Positions 40,142 through 48,434 of a stretch of DNA of 64,000 nt are shown piece by piece. The translations under genes and the position numbers were made by a program. Under the pieces are notes generated by a model. That model saw only the letters and a program-made list of their open reading frames with translations, was not told the origin of the DNA and searched no databases. The stretch spans positions 2,170,001-2,234,000 of the forward strand of contig OZ241979.1 in assembly GCA_965204235.1 (NCBI GenBank), in the 5' to 3' direction. Within the stretch, counting starts at the first letter, position 1, and each line of letters starts with the position of its first letter. This DNA comes from JAJDTQ01 sp965204235. GTDB lineage: Bacteria > Desulfobacterota > Binatia > UBA9968 > JAJDTQ01.

Positions 40142-41851
40142 TCAGAACAGGAAGTAGCGTTGCGCGAGGGGCAGGGTCCGGGCCGGCTCGCACGTCAGGA
40201 GCACCCCGTCCGCCCGCACTTCGTAGGTCTCCGGGTCCACTTCCATGCGGGGCGTCGCCGTGTTGTGGACCAGGTTCGCCTTGGTGAGGCCGCGGACGCC
40301 GGCCACCGCCACCAGTCGGCGTTGCAGCCCCAGGGCCTCCGCCAGGCCGGACCGGAGCGCGGCCCCGCTCACGAAGGTGACGGCGCTTTCCGCGGGCGCG
40401 CGGCCGAAGGCGCCGAACATGGGCCGGTAGTGCACCGGCTGGGGCGTGGGGATGGAGGCGTTGGGGTCTCCCATGGGCGCGGCCACGATGGTCCCGGACT
40501 TGAGGATCAGGTCGGGCTTGACGCCGAAGAACGCCGGCGACCACAGCACCAGGTCGGCCAGCTTGCCCACCTCCACCGATCCCACGTGGTCGGCGACGCC
40601 GTGGGTGATGGCCGGGTTGACCGTGTACTTGGCCAGGTACCGCTTCACCCGGAGGTTGTCGTTGCCGCCCTTTTCGCCCTCCAGCGGGCCGCGCTGGCGC
40701 TTCATCTTGTCCGCGGTCTGCCAAGTGCGCAGGATGACTTCGCCCACGCGCCCCATGGCCTGGCTGTCCGACGCCATCATGCTGAACGCCCCCAGGTCGT
40801 GCAGCACGTCCTCCGCGGCCATGGTCTCCTTGCGGATGCGGCTTTCCGCGAAGGCCACGTCTTCGGTGATGGCGGGGTCCAGGTGGTGGCAGCACATGAG
40901 CATGTCCAGGTGCTCGTCCACCGTGTTGACCGTGAACGGCCGCGTGGGGTTGGTGGAGGACGGCAGCACGTGGGGCACGCCGCAGAGCTTGATGATGTCC
41001 GGGGCGTGGCCGCCCCCGGCGCCCTCGGTGTGGAACGCGTGGATGGTCCGGCCCCGGAAGGCCCGCAGCGTATCCTCCACGAAGCCCGACTCGTTGAGGG
41101 TGTCGGTGTGGATGAGCACCTGGACGTCGTGCGCGTCGCCCACCGACAGGCAGGTGTCGATGGCCGCGGGCGTGGTCCCCCAGTCCTCGTGCAGCTTCAG
41201 GCCGCAGGCCCCGGCCGCCACCTGTTCCTCCAGTGCGTCGGGCCGGCTGGCGTTGCCCTTGCCGAAGAAGCCCACGTTCACCGGGAACGACTCGGCCGCC
41301 TGGAGCATGCGCGCCAGATGCCACGGCCCCGGGGTGCAGGTGGTGGCCGCGGTGCCCGCGGCCGGTCCGGTGCCGCCTCCCATCAGGGTGGTGACGCCGC
41401 TGTACAGCGCTTCCTCCACCTGTTGCGGACAGATGAAGTGGATATGCACGTCCAGTCCGCCCGCGGTCAGGATACGGCCTTCGCCGGCGATGACCTCGGT
41501 GCCGGGTCCGATGACCACGTCCACCCCGGGCTGCGTGTCCGGGTTGCCCGCCTTGCCGATACCGTCGATCCGTCCGTCCCGCAGACCCACGTCCGCCTTC
41601 ACCACGCCCCAGTGGTCCAGCACCACGGCGTTGGTAACCACGGTGTCCACCGCCCCCTCGGCCCGGGTCGCCTGGCCCTGTCCCATGCCGTCGCGGATGG
41701 TCTTGCCGCCGCCGAACTTCACCTCCTCGCCGGGGACCGTCCGGTCCTCCTCCACCTCGATGAACAGCTCCGTGTCCGCCAGCCGTACCCGGTCGCCCAC
41801 CGTCGGCCCGAACATCATCGCGTAGGACTCTCGGTCCATCTCTCTCGGCAT
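40142..41851 (-). CDS. ureC: Urease subunit alpha (catalytic)
   Basis: The 569-residue catalytic subunit, hydrolysing urea to ammonia and carbamate at a two-nickel site. Nickel ligands are seen as HIH in LDVHIHFICP and His in HAFHTEGAGGGHAPD. The carbamylated Lys is in ACGLKLHEDWGTTP, and the flap Cys-His is in LMCCHHLDP (usually VCHHL, so the flap begins MCCHH here). GNASRPDALEEQVAAGA and MASDSQAMGRVGE are also typical. The length matches the family (567-570). It is third in ureDABC order, with separate ureA and ureB genes, the common non-Helicobacter plan. Confidence 0.98.
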   Translation of the reverse strand: MPREMDRESYAMMFGPTVGDRVRLADTELFIEVEEDRTVPGEEVKFGGGKTIRDGMGQGQATRAEGAVDTVVTNAVVLDHWGVVKADVGLRDGRIDGIGKAGNPDTQPGVDVVIGPGTEVIAGEGRILTAGGLDVHIHFICPQQVEEALYSGVTTLMGGGTGPAAGTAATTCTPGPWHLARMLQAAESFPVNVGFFGKGNASRPDALEEQVAAGACGLKLHEDWGTTPAAIDTCLSVGDAHDVQVLIHTDTLNESGFVEDTLRAFRGRTIHAFHTEGAGGGHAPDIIKLCGVPHVLPSSTNPTRPFTVNTVDEHLDMLMCCHHLDPAITEDVAFAESRIRKETMAAEDVLHDLGAFSMMASDSQAMGRVGEVILRTWQTADKMKRQRGPLEGEKGGNDNLRVKRYLAKYTVNPAITHGVADHVGSVEVGKLADLVLWSPAFFGVKPDLILKSGTIVAAPMGDPNASIPTPQPVHYRPMFGAFGRAPAESAVTFVSGAALRSGLAEALGLQRRLVAVAGVRGLTKANLVHNTATPRMEVDPETYEVRADGVLLTCEPARTLPLAQRYFLF

Positions 41852-41888
41852 GGGTCACCTCGGGAAGCCGCAGGTCTCCGGCGCGCCG

Positions 41889-42197
41889 TCAGTCCAGGGG
41901 TCCGTTGACCCTGCCGCGGAAACCGGCCACCCGGCGGCGGCCGGCGTAGGCCACCAGGGTGACGGTGCGGGTCTGTCCCGGCTCGAACCGCACGGCCGTG
42001 CCGGACGGGATGTCGAGCCGGAAGCCCCGGGCCCGGGCGCGCTCGAAGACCAGCGCCGGGTTGGTCTCGTGGAAGTGGTAATGGGAACCCACCTGGATGG
42101 GACGGTCGCCGCTGTTGGCCACCTCCAGGGTCACGGTCTCGCGTCCCGCGTTGAGGACCACGGGCGCAGCCCCGGCCACGATCTCTCCCGGTATCAT
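41889..42197 (-). CDS. ureB: Urease subunit beta
   Basis: A 102-residue structural subunit. MIPGEIVAGAAPVVLNAGRE, DRPIQVGSHYHFHETNPALVF and RLDIPSGTAVRFEPGQTRTV are family hallmarks. It assembles with UreA and UreC into the (alpha-beta-gamma)3 trimer. ATG 42197; 37 bp upstream of ureC. Confidence 0.97.
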   Translation of the reverse strand: MIPGEIVAGAAPVVLNAGRETVTLEVANSGDRPIQVGSHYHFHETNPALVFERARARGFRLDIPSGTAVRFEPGQTRTVTLVAYAGRRRVAGFRGRVNGPLD

Positions 42198-42266
42198 CTC
42201 ATCCCTCCCTGCTACGTGCGAATCGGCGCTCCGTTCCCGGCCCCGCTCCCGGGCGATCCTTCCGGG

Positions 42267-42569
42267 CTATCGTATCGGACGATGGACGCTCACCAGCTTG
42301 GTGCCGTCGGGGAACGTGGCTTCGACCTGGACCAGGTCGATCATCTCGGCGACGCCCTCCATCACCTGGTCGCGGGTGACCACCGCGGCGCCGTCGCGCA
42401 TCAGTTCCGCAACGCTCCTGCCGTCCCGCGCCCCCTCCACCACGAAGTCGGTGATGAGCGCCACCGCCTCCGGGTGGTTGAGCTTGACCCCGCGCTCCAG
42501 CCGGCGCCGCGCCACCACCGCGGCCATGGCCGCCAGGAGCTTGTCCTTCTCTCTCGGCGTCAGGTTCAT
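42267..42569 (-). CDS. ureA: Urease subunit gamma
   Basis: A 100-residue structural subunit starting MNLTPREKDKLLAAMAAVVA. It continues with RRRLERGVKLNHPEAVALIT and FVVEGARDGRSVAELMRDGA, and ends DGTKLVSVHRPI, all diagnostic. A longer frame reaches 42971 but is antisense-type Arg/Pro-rich sequence through ureD, so ATG 42569 is the start. GAGGAGAC lies just upstream. 73 bp separate it from the ureD stop. Confidence 0.97.
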   Translation of the reverse strand: MNLTPREKDKLLAAMAAVVARRRLERGVKLNHPEAVALITDFVVEGARDGRSVAELMRDGAAVVTRDQVMEGVAEMIDLVQVEATFPDGTKLVSVHRPIR

Positions 42570-42642
42570 GGTCTCCTCCGGCCGCCGCGTACCGTGCCGC
42601 CGGCTCCTTCGCGCCTCCCGCGCTCCGCCCGGCCGCCGGCCT

Positions 42643-43605
42643 TCAGCACTGCCACACCCCCGGCACCCGGGCCGGCAGTCCCCGCACCCGGCGGCGGAAC
42701 GATCCCCAGAAGCCGCGGTACTCGGCGCGCAGCGTCTGCGGGTCCCGCGCCAGGAACCGGACCACGAGGACGCCGTTGACGCAGGTGACTCCCCACCGGC
42801 ACCGGCACCGGCGCAGCAGCCGCCGGGCGGGTTCCACCTGGGCGCCGGCGTCGGCCGCGGCGTAGAGGGCGGTGGCCAGCGAGCGGGCGCCGTCCATGCC
42901 CGCGGCGTGGTCGAGCAGGATGCCCTCACGGGCGCCGTAGCGCAAGGCGTCCATCCACACCGGCGCGCCATCCCGCTCCACCCGCCAGGCGTCCCGCAGC
43001 GCGCCGCGGCGGAACACCTCGCCCCGGGCCAGGCGGCCGAACACCAGGATCTCCCCGGCCATGACCCGGGCGTCCCCCGCGGCGCGGACGCAGGTGGCGC
43101 GGCGGAGACGGGCGCCGTCGAAGAGGATGGTTTCCTGGGGTATCCACTCCAGCCACGCGCCGCTCTCCACGGTCACCCGCACGTCCACGGTGCACGGCTC
43201 CCCCGCGGAGCGGTAGATCTTCTCCGCGGCCTGGGTGGTGGCCACGGCCGCGGCCCCGGGCTCCACCACTACGTCCAGTCCCACCCGGTCGCCGCCGGTG
43301 AGTCCCCCGGAGGTGGTCAACACCACCGCGGTGGCGAGCTCGTCCCGGCCCACGCGGGGAAAGAGCACCCGGCACGGCGTCCGCTGGTAGAGGTGTCGGA
43401 GCCGGGTGCTCCCGCCCGCCGCGCTCCAGGCGATCTCCGCCCGCCCGTCGCCCCGGGGCAGCCGCGGTTCCGCGCCCGCGGCCTTGAACCTCGCCTTCAC
43501 CTTGGACCCGGTTCCTTTGCCTCGCTCCCGACGCCTGTGACGGGGCCGTCGCACACCTTGCCGCGCTGCGGCGTTCCCCGCACGGGAAGCGCCGTCGGCA
43601 CTCAT
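42643..43605 (-). CDS. ureD: Urease accessory protein UreD (UreH)
   Basis: A 320-residue scaffold for nickel insertion. Diagnostic segments are RTPCRVLFPR, VLTTSGGLTGGDRVGLDV, ATTQAAEKIYRS, WLEWIPQETILFDGARLRR and GEILVFGRLARGE. The first about 45 residues are a basic Arg/Lys-rich extension not usual in the family, so the true start may lie further in. ATG 43605 is the first ATG. It is the first urease gene of the operon. A RidA gene begins just upstream in the same direction (stop 17 bp before), so the promoter may lie upstream of that gene, near 43970-44050. Confidence 0.95.
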   Translation of the reverse strand: MSADGASRAGNAAARQGVRRPRHRRRERGKGTGSKVKARFKAAGAEPRLPRGDGRAEIAWSAAGGSTRLRHLYQRTPCRVLFPRVGRDELATAVVLTTSGGLTGGDRVGLDVVVEPGAAAVATTQAAEKIYRSAGEPCTVDVRVTVESGAWLEWIPQETILFDGARLRRATCVRAAGDARVMAGEILVFGRLARGEVFRRGALRDAWRVERDGAPVWMDALRYGAREGILLDHAAGMDGARSLATALYAAADAGAQVEPARRLLRRCRCRWGVTCVNGVLVVRFLARDPQTLRAEYRGFWGSFRRRVRGLPARVPGVWQC

Positions 43606-43621
43606 CAACCCCTCGACCCGC

Positions 43622-43969
43622 TCACTGCCTTGCGGCGCACACCATGATCTCCACCAGGGTGCCCGGGGTGAGGGTCGCGCCCACCGCCGCCCGCGCCGGC
43701 GGGTTCTCCCGGTCCATCCAGGCCATCCACGCCTCGTTCATCTCGTCCTTCATGGCCACGTCCGCCAAGTACACCGTGGCCGTCAGGATGCGCGACTTGT
43801 CGGTCCCCGCCGCGGCCAGGGCGTCGTCGATCCTGGCCAGCACCTGCTGCGTCTGCCCCTTCATGGACAGCGACTTGTCGTCGGCCACCATGCCGGACAG
43901 GAACACCAGGCCGCCGTGCACTACCGCGCGGCTGTTCCACGCCCCCGGTCGGATGCGTTCGATGCTCAT
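43622..43969 (-). CDS. RidA family protein
   Basis: A 115-residue RidA/YjgF homologue of near-canonical length. It contains VHGGLVFLSGMVADD, TQQVLARIDDALAAAGTDKSRILTATVYLADV, MNEAWMAWMDRENPPARAAV and GTLVEIMVCAARQ. The Arg of PPARAAV is the substrate-carboxylate ligand of active enamine/imine deaminases, so activity is likely. It stands directly upstream of ureD on the same strand and may be the first gene of the operon. This is a second RidA-type gene in the window besides the longer one at 18067. Confidence 0.9.
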   Translation of the reverse strand: MSIERIRPGAWNSRAVVHGGLVFLSGMVADDKSLSMKGQTQQVLARIDDALAAAGTDKSRILTATVYLADVAMKDEMNEAWMAWMDRENPPARAAVGATLTPGTLVEIMVCAARQ

Positions 43970-44051
43970 GGAATCCCCCCTCCCTCGTGACGGACTCGTG
44001 AAAACACGGACAGGCTACGTTTAGGCCCGCGCGCGCCAAGTGTCAATTTGT

Positions 44052-44138
44052 CGGCTCTTCCGGCTTTTGTATGGGCAAGATCTCACGGCGTAGCGTCCCC
44101 TCCCCCGAAACCCTGCCCACACATAAGCCGGGAGAGCC
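44052..44138. repeat. MITE-B short derivative with both ends
   Basis: CGGCTCTTCCGGCTTTTGTA at the left and, read inward, GGCTCTCCCGGCTTATGTGT at the right are inverted repeats enclosing only about 45 bp. This is an internally deleted copy of the 280-bp element. A REP-A-like end (GTTGAACAGAGGTTCCC) follows at about 44145-44161. These elements make up most of the 43970-44306 gap. The remainder holds the promoter regions of two divergent genes, without clear boxes. Confidence 0.78.
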
Positions 44139-44306
44139 ATCAGAGTTGAACAGAGGTTCCCTTGGCTCACGGGGAGCTTCGAGAGGGCGCGCCGGGCCCG
44201 GGCCGTGATACAGGCTGGACTCTCGAATGGAGACGTACTATCCTGCCTGCCCATCGGCGTCCGACGCCCGCAGCGCGACGCCGCAACGAACTCCAGGAGG
44301 GAAGTC

Positions 44307-44966
44307 ATGGGAGAGATGATCACGTTCAAGAGGCCCGACGGCAAGGACGCATCGGGTTACTGCGCTTCGGTCGGCGGCAACGCGCCGGGGATGGTGGTGA
44401 TCCAGGAATGGTGGGGGGTGAACGACCAGATCAAGGGCGTGGCCGACCGGCTGGCGGGTCTGGGCTACAACTCCCTGGTGCCGGACCTCTACAGGGGCAA
44501 GGTCACGGTGGAAGCGGAGGAAGCCAGCCACATGATGCAGAACCTCGATTTCGCGGACGCGACCACGGACGTGCGGGGAGCGGTGGAGCACCTGAAGCAG
44601 ACCTGTCCCAAGGTGGGAGTCATCGGCTTCTGCATGGGCGGGGCGCTCACGGTGCTGGCCGCGGTGTACGCCAAGGCCGCGGACGCGGCCGTGTGCTGGT
44701 ACGGCGTTCCCCCCGAGCAGGCGGCCGACACGCGCACCATCTCGATGCCGTTCCAGGGCCACTTCGCCCTGGAGGACGCGGCCTTCCCGCCGGACCAGGT
44801 GGACGCCCTGGAAGCGCGGCTCAAGGAAGGCAACGTCGCCCACGAGTTCTACCGCTACCAGGCGCAGCACGCCTTCGGCAACGAGACCGGGCCCCACTAC
44901 AACGCCGACGCCGCCAACCTGGCGTGGGAGCGCAGCACGGCTTTCCTGGCGAGGCACCTCAAGTAG
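44307..44966 (+). CDS. Dienelactone hydrolase family protein
   Basis: A 219-residue alpha/beta hydrolase with a cysteine nucleophile. It has VVIQEWWGVNDQIKGVADRLAGLGY, then PDLYRGKV, the nucleophile elbow VGVIGFCMGG, and the C-terminal His in QAQHAFGNETGPHYN. The acid residue is in the HFALEDAAFPP segment. Carboxymethylenebutenolidases act in chlorocatechol breakdown, but many relatives have other lactone or ester substrates. The ATG at 44307 is chosen because AGGAGGG lies just upstream; the frame extends to 44205 without support. It is followed by an amidohydrolase gene on the same strand. Confidence 0.9.
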   Translation: MGEMITFKRPDGKDASGYCASVGGNAPGMVVIQEWWGVNDQIKGVADRLAGLGYNSLVPDLYRGKVTVEAEEASHMMQNLDFADATTDVRGAVEHLKQTCPKVGVIGFCMGGALTVLAAVYAKAADAAVCWYGVPPEQAADTRTISMPFQGHFALEDAAFPPDQVDALEARLKEGNVAHEFYRYQAQHAFGNETGPHYNADAANLAWERSTAFLARHLK

Positions 44967-45069
44967 CCGTGGCCGGCTCTTTCCCGGTGGACGGGGACCC
45001 GATCCGTTCGTGCACGCCACGCCCCGTCCCTTCGTACTGACCGCGGCGCCGCGGGACCGGAGACGCGCA

Positions 45070-46089
45070 ATGACCCCGAGAACCATCGATTCGGACGCCC
45101 ACGTGATCGAGACGCCCTTCACCTGGGAGTTCATGGCCGAGGCCGAACGCAAGCACGCCCCGTTCTCGGTCACCCGGGAGGACGGCCCCGAATACTGGGT
45201 GGTGGACAACCGGCTGCACCCCAAGAACAACAACGTCGGCGCCAACACCTCGGCCGACCAGCGCGAGATGCGCGACCTCGACGCCAGGCTCAAGCACATG
45301 GACGAGCTGGAAGTGGACGTGCAGGTGCTCTACCCCACGTTGATGCTGCGCCCCTACACCCACAGCCGGCCCACCGAGTTGGCCATGTGCAAGAGCTACA
45401 ACCGGTGGCTGGCGGAGGTATGGAAGAAGGGCCGGGGCCGGCTGCGATGGGTGGCCATGCCGCCGCTGCTCTCCCCGGACGCGCTGCGCGGCGAACTGCG
45501 GTTCGCCAGGGACAACGGCGCCTGCGGCGTCTTCATGCGCGGCGTGGAGTACGAGAAGCGCCTGAGCGACCCCGACCTGTTCCCGCTCTACGACCTGGCC
45601 TCGGAGCTGGACCTCGCCGTCTGCGTCCACGCCGGCACCAACAGCAGCGCCATACACGACCTCTACGAAGGGGAGACCGGCTTCTCCCGGTTCAAGCTGC
45701 CGGTGGTGGGAACGTTCCATTCCCTGCTCATGGAAGGGACGCCGGCCCTCTTTCCCAAGCTGCGATGGGGCTTCGTCGAGGTCAGCGCCCAGTGGGTCCC
45801 CTACGCGCTCAACGACCTCCGACTCCGCTTCCGCAAGCTCGGGAGGCCGATCCCGGGGAACGTCATGGCCGAGAACCGCATGTACGTGGCCTGCCAGACC
45901 ACCGACGACCTTCCGGTGGTCCTCCGGGACACCGGCGAGGACAACCTGGTCATCGGCACCGACTACGGCCACAACGATACGTCGAGCCAGATCGAGGCGC
46001 TCCGCCTGCTGCGGAGCGAGGGATCGGTTCCGGCCCGGGTCATCGACAAGATCCTCGGCGACAACGCGCGCGCCCTGTACGGGCTGTGA
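45070..46089 (+). CDS. Amidohydrolase family 2 protein
   Basis: A 339-residue TIM-barrel metal-dependent hydrolase or decarboxylase (PF04909). The metal motif is in the first strand as TIDSDAHVIE (DxH in place of HxH). FMRGVEYEKRLSDPDLFPLYDLASELDLAVCVHAG follows, where the last His is a metal ligand. The terminal Asp motif is LVIGTDYGHND, followed by the helix ILGDNARALYGL. Members hydrolyse or decarboxylate aromatic and related acids; the substrate cannot be read from sequence. ATG 45070 precedes the DSDAH motif by six residues, the usual distance; 45010 would add an unconserved leader. Confidence 0.85.
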   Translation: MTPRTIDSDAHVIETPFTWEFMAEAERKHAPFSVTREDGPEYWVVDNRLHPKNNNVGANTSADQREMRDLDARLKHMDELEVDVQVLYPTLMLRPYTHSRPTELAMCKSYNRWLAEVWKKGRGRLRWVAMPPLLSPDALRGELRFARDNGACGVFMRGVEYEKRLSDPDLFPLYDLASELDLAVCVHAGTNSSAIHDLYEGETGFSRFKLPVVGTFHSLLMEGTPALFPKLRWGFVEVSAQWVPYALNDLRLRFRKLGRPIPGNVMAENRMYVACQTTDDLPVVLRDTGEDNLVIGTDYGHNDTSSQIEALRLLRSEGSVPARVIDKILGDNARALYGL

Positions 46090-46214
46090 GGTCCCGTGGA
46101 GGTCAGGGAGATGCACGCCTGGGACCTCTCAAGGGAATGGATTGACCACTTTTCGTTGATTCCGTTCTTTTTCCGGTCCATGATGTTTCTTAGTGGTCGT
46201 CGAAGACAACCGCC

Positions 46215-48434
46215 ATGCTACTCGAAACCGCCATTGTAATCGCCGCCGGCGCCGCTCAAACCGGCCTGATCTGGTATGGAGTCCGTCAGACGCTCCGGTC
46301 GCGGATCAGAGAGAAGCGCGAAGACCGGCGCCCCGTCGAAACTGCGCCCGCAGCAGGTTCGTCCGCAGAACCTTCAGAGGATCCTTCGAGAAAGGCCAAT
46401 CTGGACGGGCATGAATGCGAAGCTATGTCCGACCGTTGTGGCGGGACCTACGGCCAGACCAATGATCTCGAAGTACCCTCCGATCAAACGCCTCCCGCTG
46501 ACGGCGAACCGGTTGAAACCGTTAACGCTGCGGACAGCCTTGACCTCGGGGAAACCGACCCGGGTATCCCGAGTAGTGATGCGACAGAATATACGAGTTC
46601 AATCTCCGGAGACACGTTCCAGAATTCAGAGTCGCTTTCCACAGACACCGTGCAAGTCAACACGTCCAGAGCAGCAACTCCGGAACCAAAGCCGATTCAT
46701 CGTCAGAAGTTGACCAATGTGGAGCAGCCTGGAGATACTGAACCGAAAAGACCACGCAGTATTGGCGGGAGGCGAGATCAGGAATCACGAAACTCCATCT
46801 CTCGCAAACGAGGACCGTCCGGCAATGGAAGTGACTCCACGACTCGACCGATATTGGTCTGCCGCAGATCCCATGATGTATGGCAGTGGGAAATGCTTCT
46901 GTCTGCGGTGGAAGGGTGCAAGATCGCTATGGTGCAGCACGATGGAGAACCTTTGGACATGGTGAATGGCGAGTGCCGTCTGTCGTCCTTCTCCGGTCGG
47001 TTGTCTGTTGCCTTCAAGGATCGAGAAGCAGTTGAGCTTTTGCTCTTCGATGGAAAGCCGCTGATCTTCAAAGTACAAAACGACTGGACCGGCGACGGCC
47101 GCAACATCAGCGGTATTACGAATGGTCACTTTGTCGTCATCGCGCCGAAAGAGTGGAGGCGCAAAGGTCGAGCTCCGGTTGAGCCGGAGAGATGCACGGA
47201 TCCTGAATTTGTTGCTCACTATTTCTTGCTGAACGGAGCCATGAGAGAAGCAGATCAGTACGGCTTTGAAGAATGCACGATCTCGTTGTTCAGATCCGGC
47301 TTTGAATTGAAGGGTCAATGTGTCTTCGATAATTCAAAAGAAGGGAGGCTGTTCGTTGGCGCTGGTCCAGAGTTGTATCCCTCACAAGACGTCGTATGGG
47401 TGCGGGTCGGTGAAGAAAAGGAAAGTGGCTGGAGAGGCGAAAACTTCAAGCCAGCCGAGCAAACTATTGCGGATGTCCTGAATGGCCGGCAGGGACGCTT
47501 CTTCATTCGTGTTTACGATGACAAATTGCTGGACAGTGGCGAATTTCGATACCTGCGCGATCTCCGAGAGATTCGTGTTAATGGCGAGCTATACACCGAA
47601 ACCACTCTGCTGGCTCCACCATCTGCTGGCCATTCTCCGACGGAGGTGCAATTCGTAGGTACAGATGGAGACATGCTGCCTCTCAAAATTGAAGACGCAG
47701 GAACCGAAGGAACGTACTCGAAAGTACTTCCAAACGGAAGTATCATTGCTGACCCGCATCCAGATGGTCCAGATGGTGATTATTTGAGTTGCCTTTTGGA
47801 GACGGATGCTGGCCACGTTCCTTTAATGGTCAAACTGCCTCGCATTTGGTGGCGGATGGAACCAAGTGATAGTGAAACCGGAAAATGGCGCGATACTCCG
47901 TTGACGATGACACGACAAGAGTTTCGGAGGCAGGCCGATGCGAGCAGGACGATTCGATTGTTTTTACCTCCTTGCATCGATTCAATCAAAGCAGGATTCG
48001 ACGGAGAATTGGATCGCAACTACAGCTCTCGAGAACAGGAAGATGTCGTCAAGATTCCGCTGTCCGATTTCGTGGACTATTCGCAGCTCGACCCACGGTC
48101 AAACGAGGATACCTCGTTCAACGTTCAGTGCAATGAATCGGTGCTGACGCTCATTTCAATTACAGCCTCCTCGGAACCAGCCATTGATCCGGTTGGGATA
48201 GGAAAGACTGATCTGCTACCAGACGTGGTGATAGAGTACAGCATCGGTGTTATCAAGGCAAAGATACGGACGTTGAGAGAAAAGAAGGCAGAAGTGCAGG
48301 AAGACAACAGGAAAGAGATTCTACGACAGAAGATCCGGCGTCTGAAGCGGCTAACGCGCAAGCTTTCACGAAAGGCCAAGCTGCAAGCGCCGACAGCCGA
48401 CATGGAGATCACCGGGAGATTGGACGATGCTTGA
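46215..48434 (+). CDS. Unknown membrane-anchored protein, partner of the downstream DEAH helicase
   Basis: A 739-residue protein I cannot assign to a family. Residues 4-24 (ETAIVIAAGAAQTGLIWYGV) form one transmembrane helix. About 170 residues of acidic, Ser/Thr/Pro-rich low-complexity linker follow. From about 210 the sequence is rich in beta structure (WQWEMLLSAVEGCKIAMVQH, LSVAFKDREAVELLLFDG, FFIRVYDDKLLDSGEFRYLR), suggesting several tandem beta-sandwich modules. The last 70 residues are a basic coiled coil (KAKIRTLREKKAEVQED, IRRLKRLTRKLSRKAK). It is A/T-richer than the chromosome. Its stop overlaps the helicase start by 8 nt, so the two are coupled. TTGACC at 46142 may be a weak -35 box. 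Confidence 0.75.
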   Translation: MLLETAIVIAAGAAQTGLIWYGVRQTLRSRIREKREDRRPVETAPAAGSSAEPSEDPSRKANLDGHECEAMSDRCGGTYGQTNDLEVPSDQTPPADGEPVETVNAADSLDLGETDPGIPSSDATEYTSSISGDTFQNSESLSTDTVQVNTSRAATPEPKPIHRQKLTNVEQPGDTEPKRPRSIGGRRDQESRNSISRKRGPSGNGSDSTTRPILVCRRSHDVWQWEMLLSAVEGCKIAMVQHDGEPLDMVNGECRLSSFSGRLSVAFKDREAVELLLFDGKPLIFKVQNDWTGDGRNISGITNGHFVVIAPKEWRRKGRAPVEPERCTDPEFVAHYFLLNGAMREADQYGFEECTISLFRSGFELKGQCVFDNSKEGRLFVGAGPELYPSQDVVWVRVGEEKESGWRGENFKPAEQTIADVLNGRQGRFFIRVYDDKLLDSGEFRYLRDLREIRVNGELYTETTLLAPPSAGHSPTEVQFVGTDGDMLPLKIEDAGTEGTYSKVLPNGSIIADPHPDGPDGDYLSCLLETDAGHVPLMVKLPRIWWRMEPSDSETGKWRDTPLTMTRQEFRRQADASRTIRLFLPPCIDSIKAGFDGELDRNYSSREQEDVVKIPLSDFVDYSQLDPRSNEDTSFNVQCNESVLTLISITASSEPAIDPVGIGKTDLLPDVVIEYSIGVIKAKIRTLREKKAEVQEDNRKEILRQKIRRLKRLTRKLSRKAKLQAPTADMEITGRLDDA

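Noticed and set aside
40026..41858. A 610-codon minus-strand frame over ureC and the gap to ureF, considered as a possible ureE
   Set aside because: It is an out-of-frame shadow of ureC with no UreE-like sequence; the real ureC frame carries all the metal ligands.
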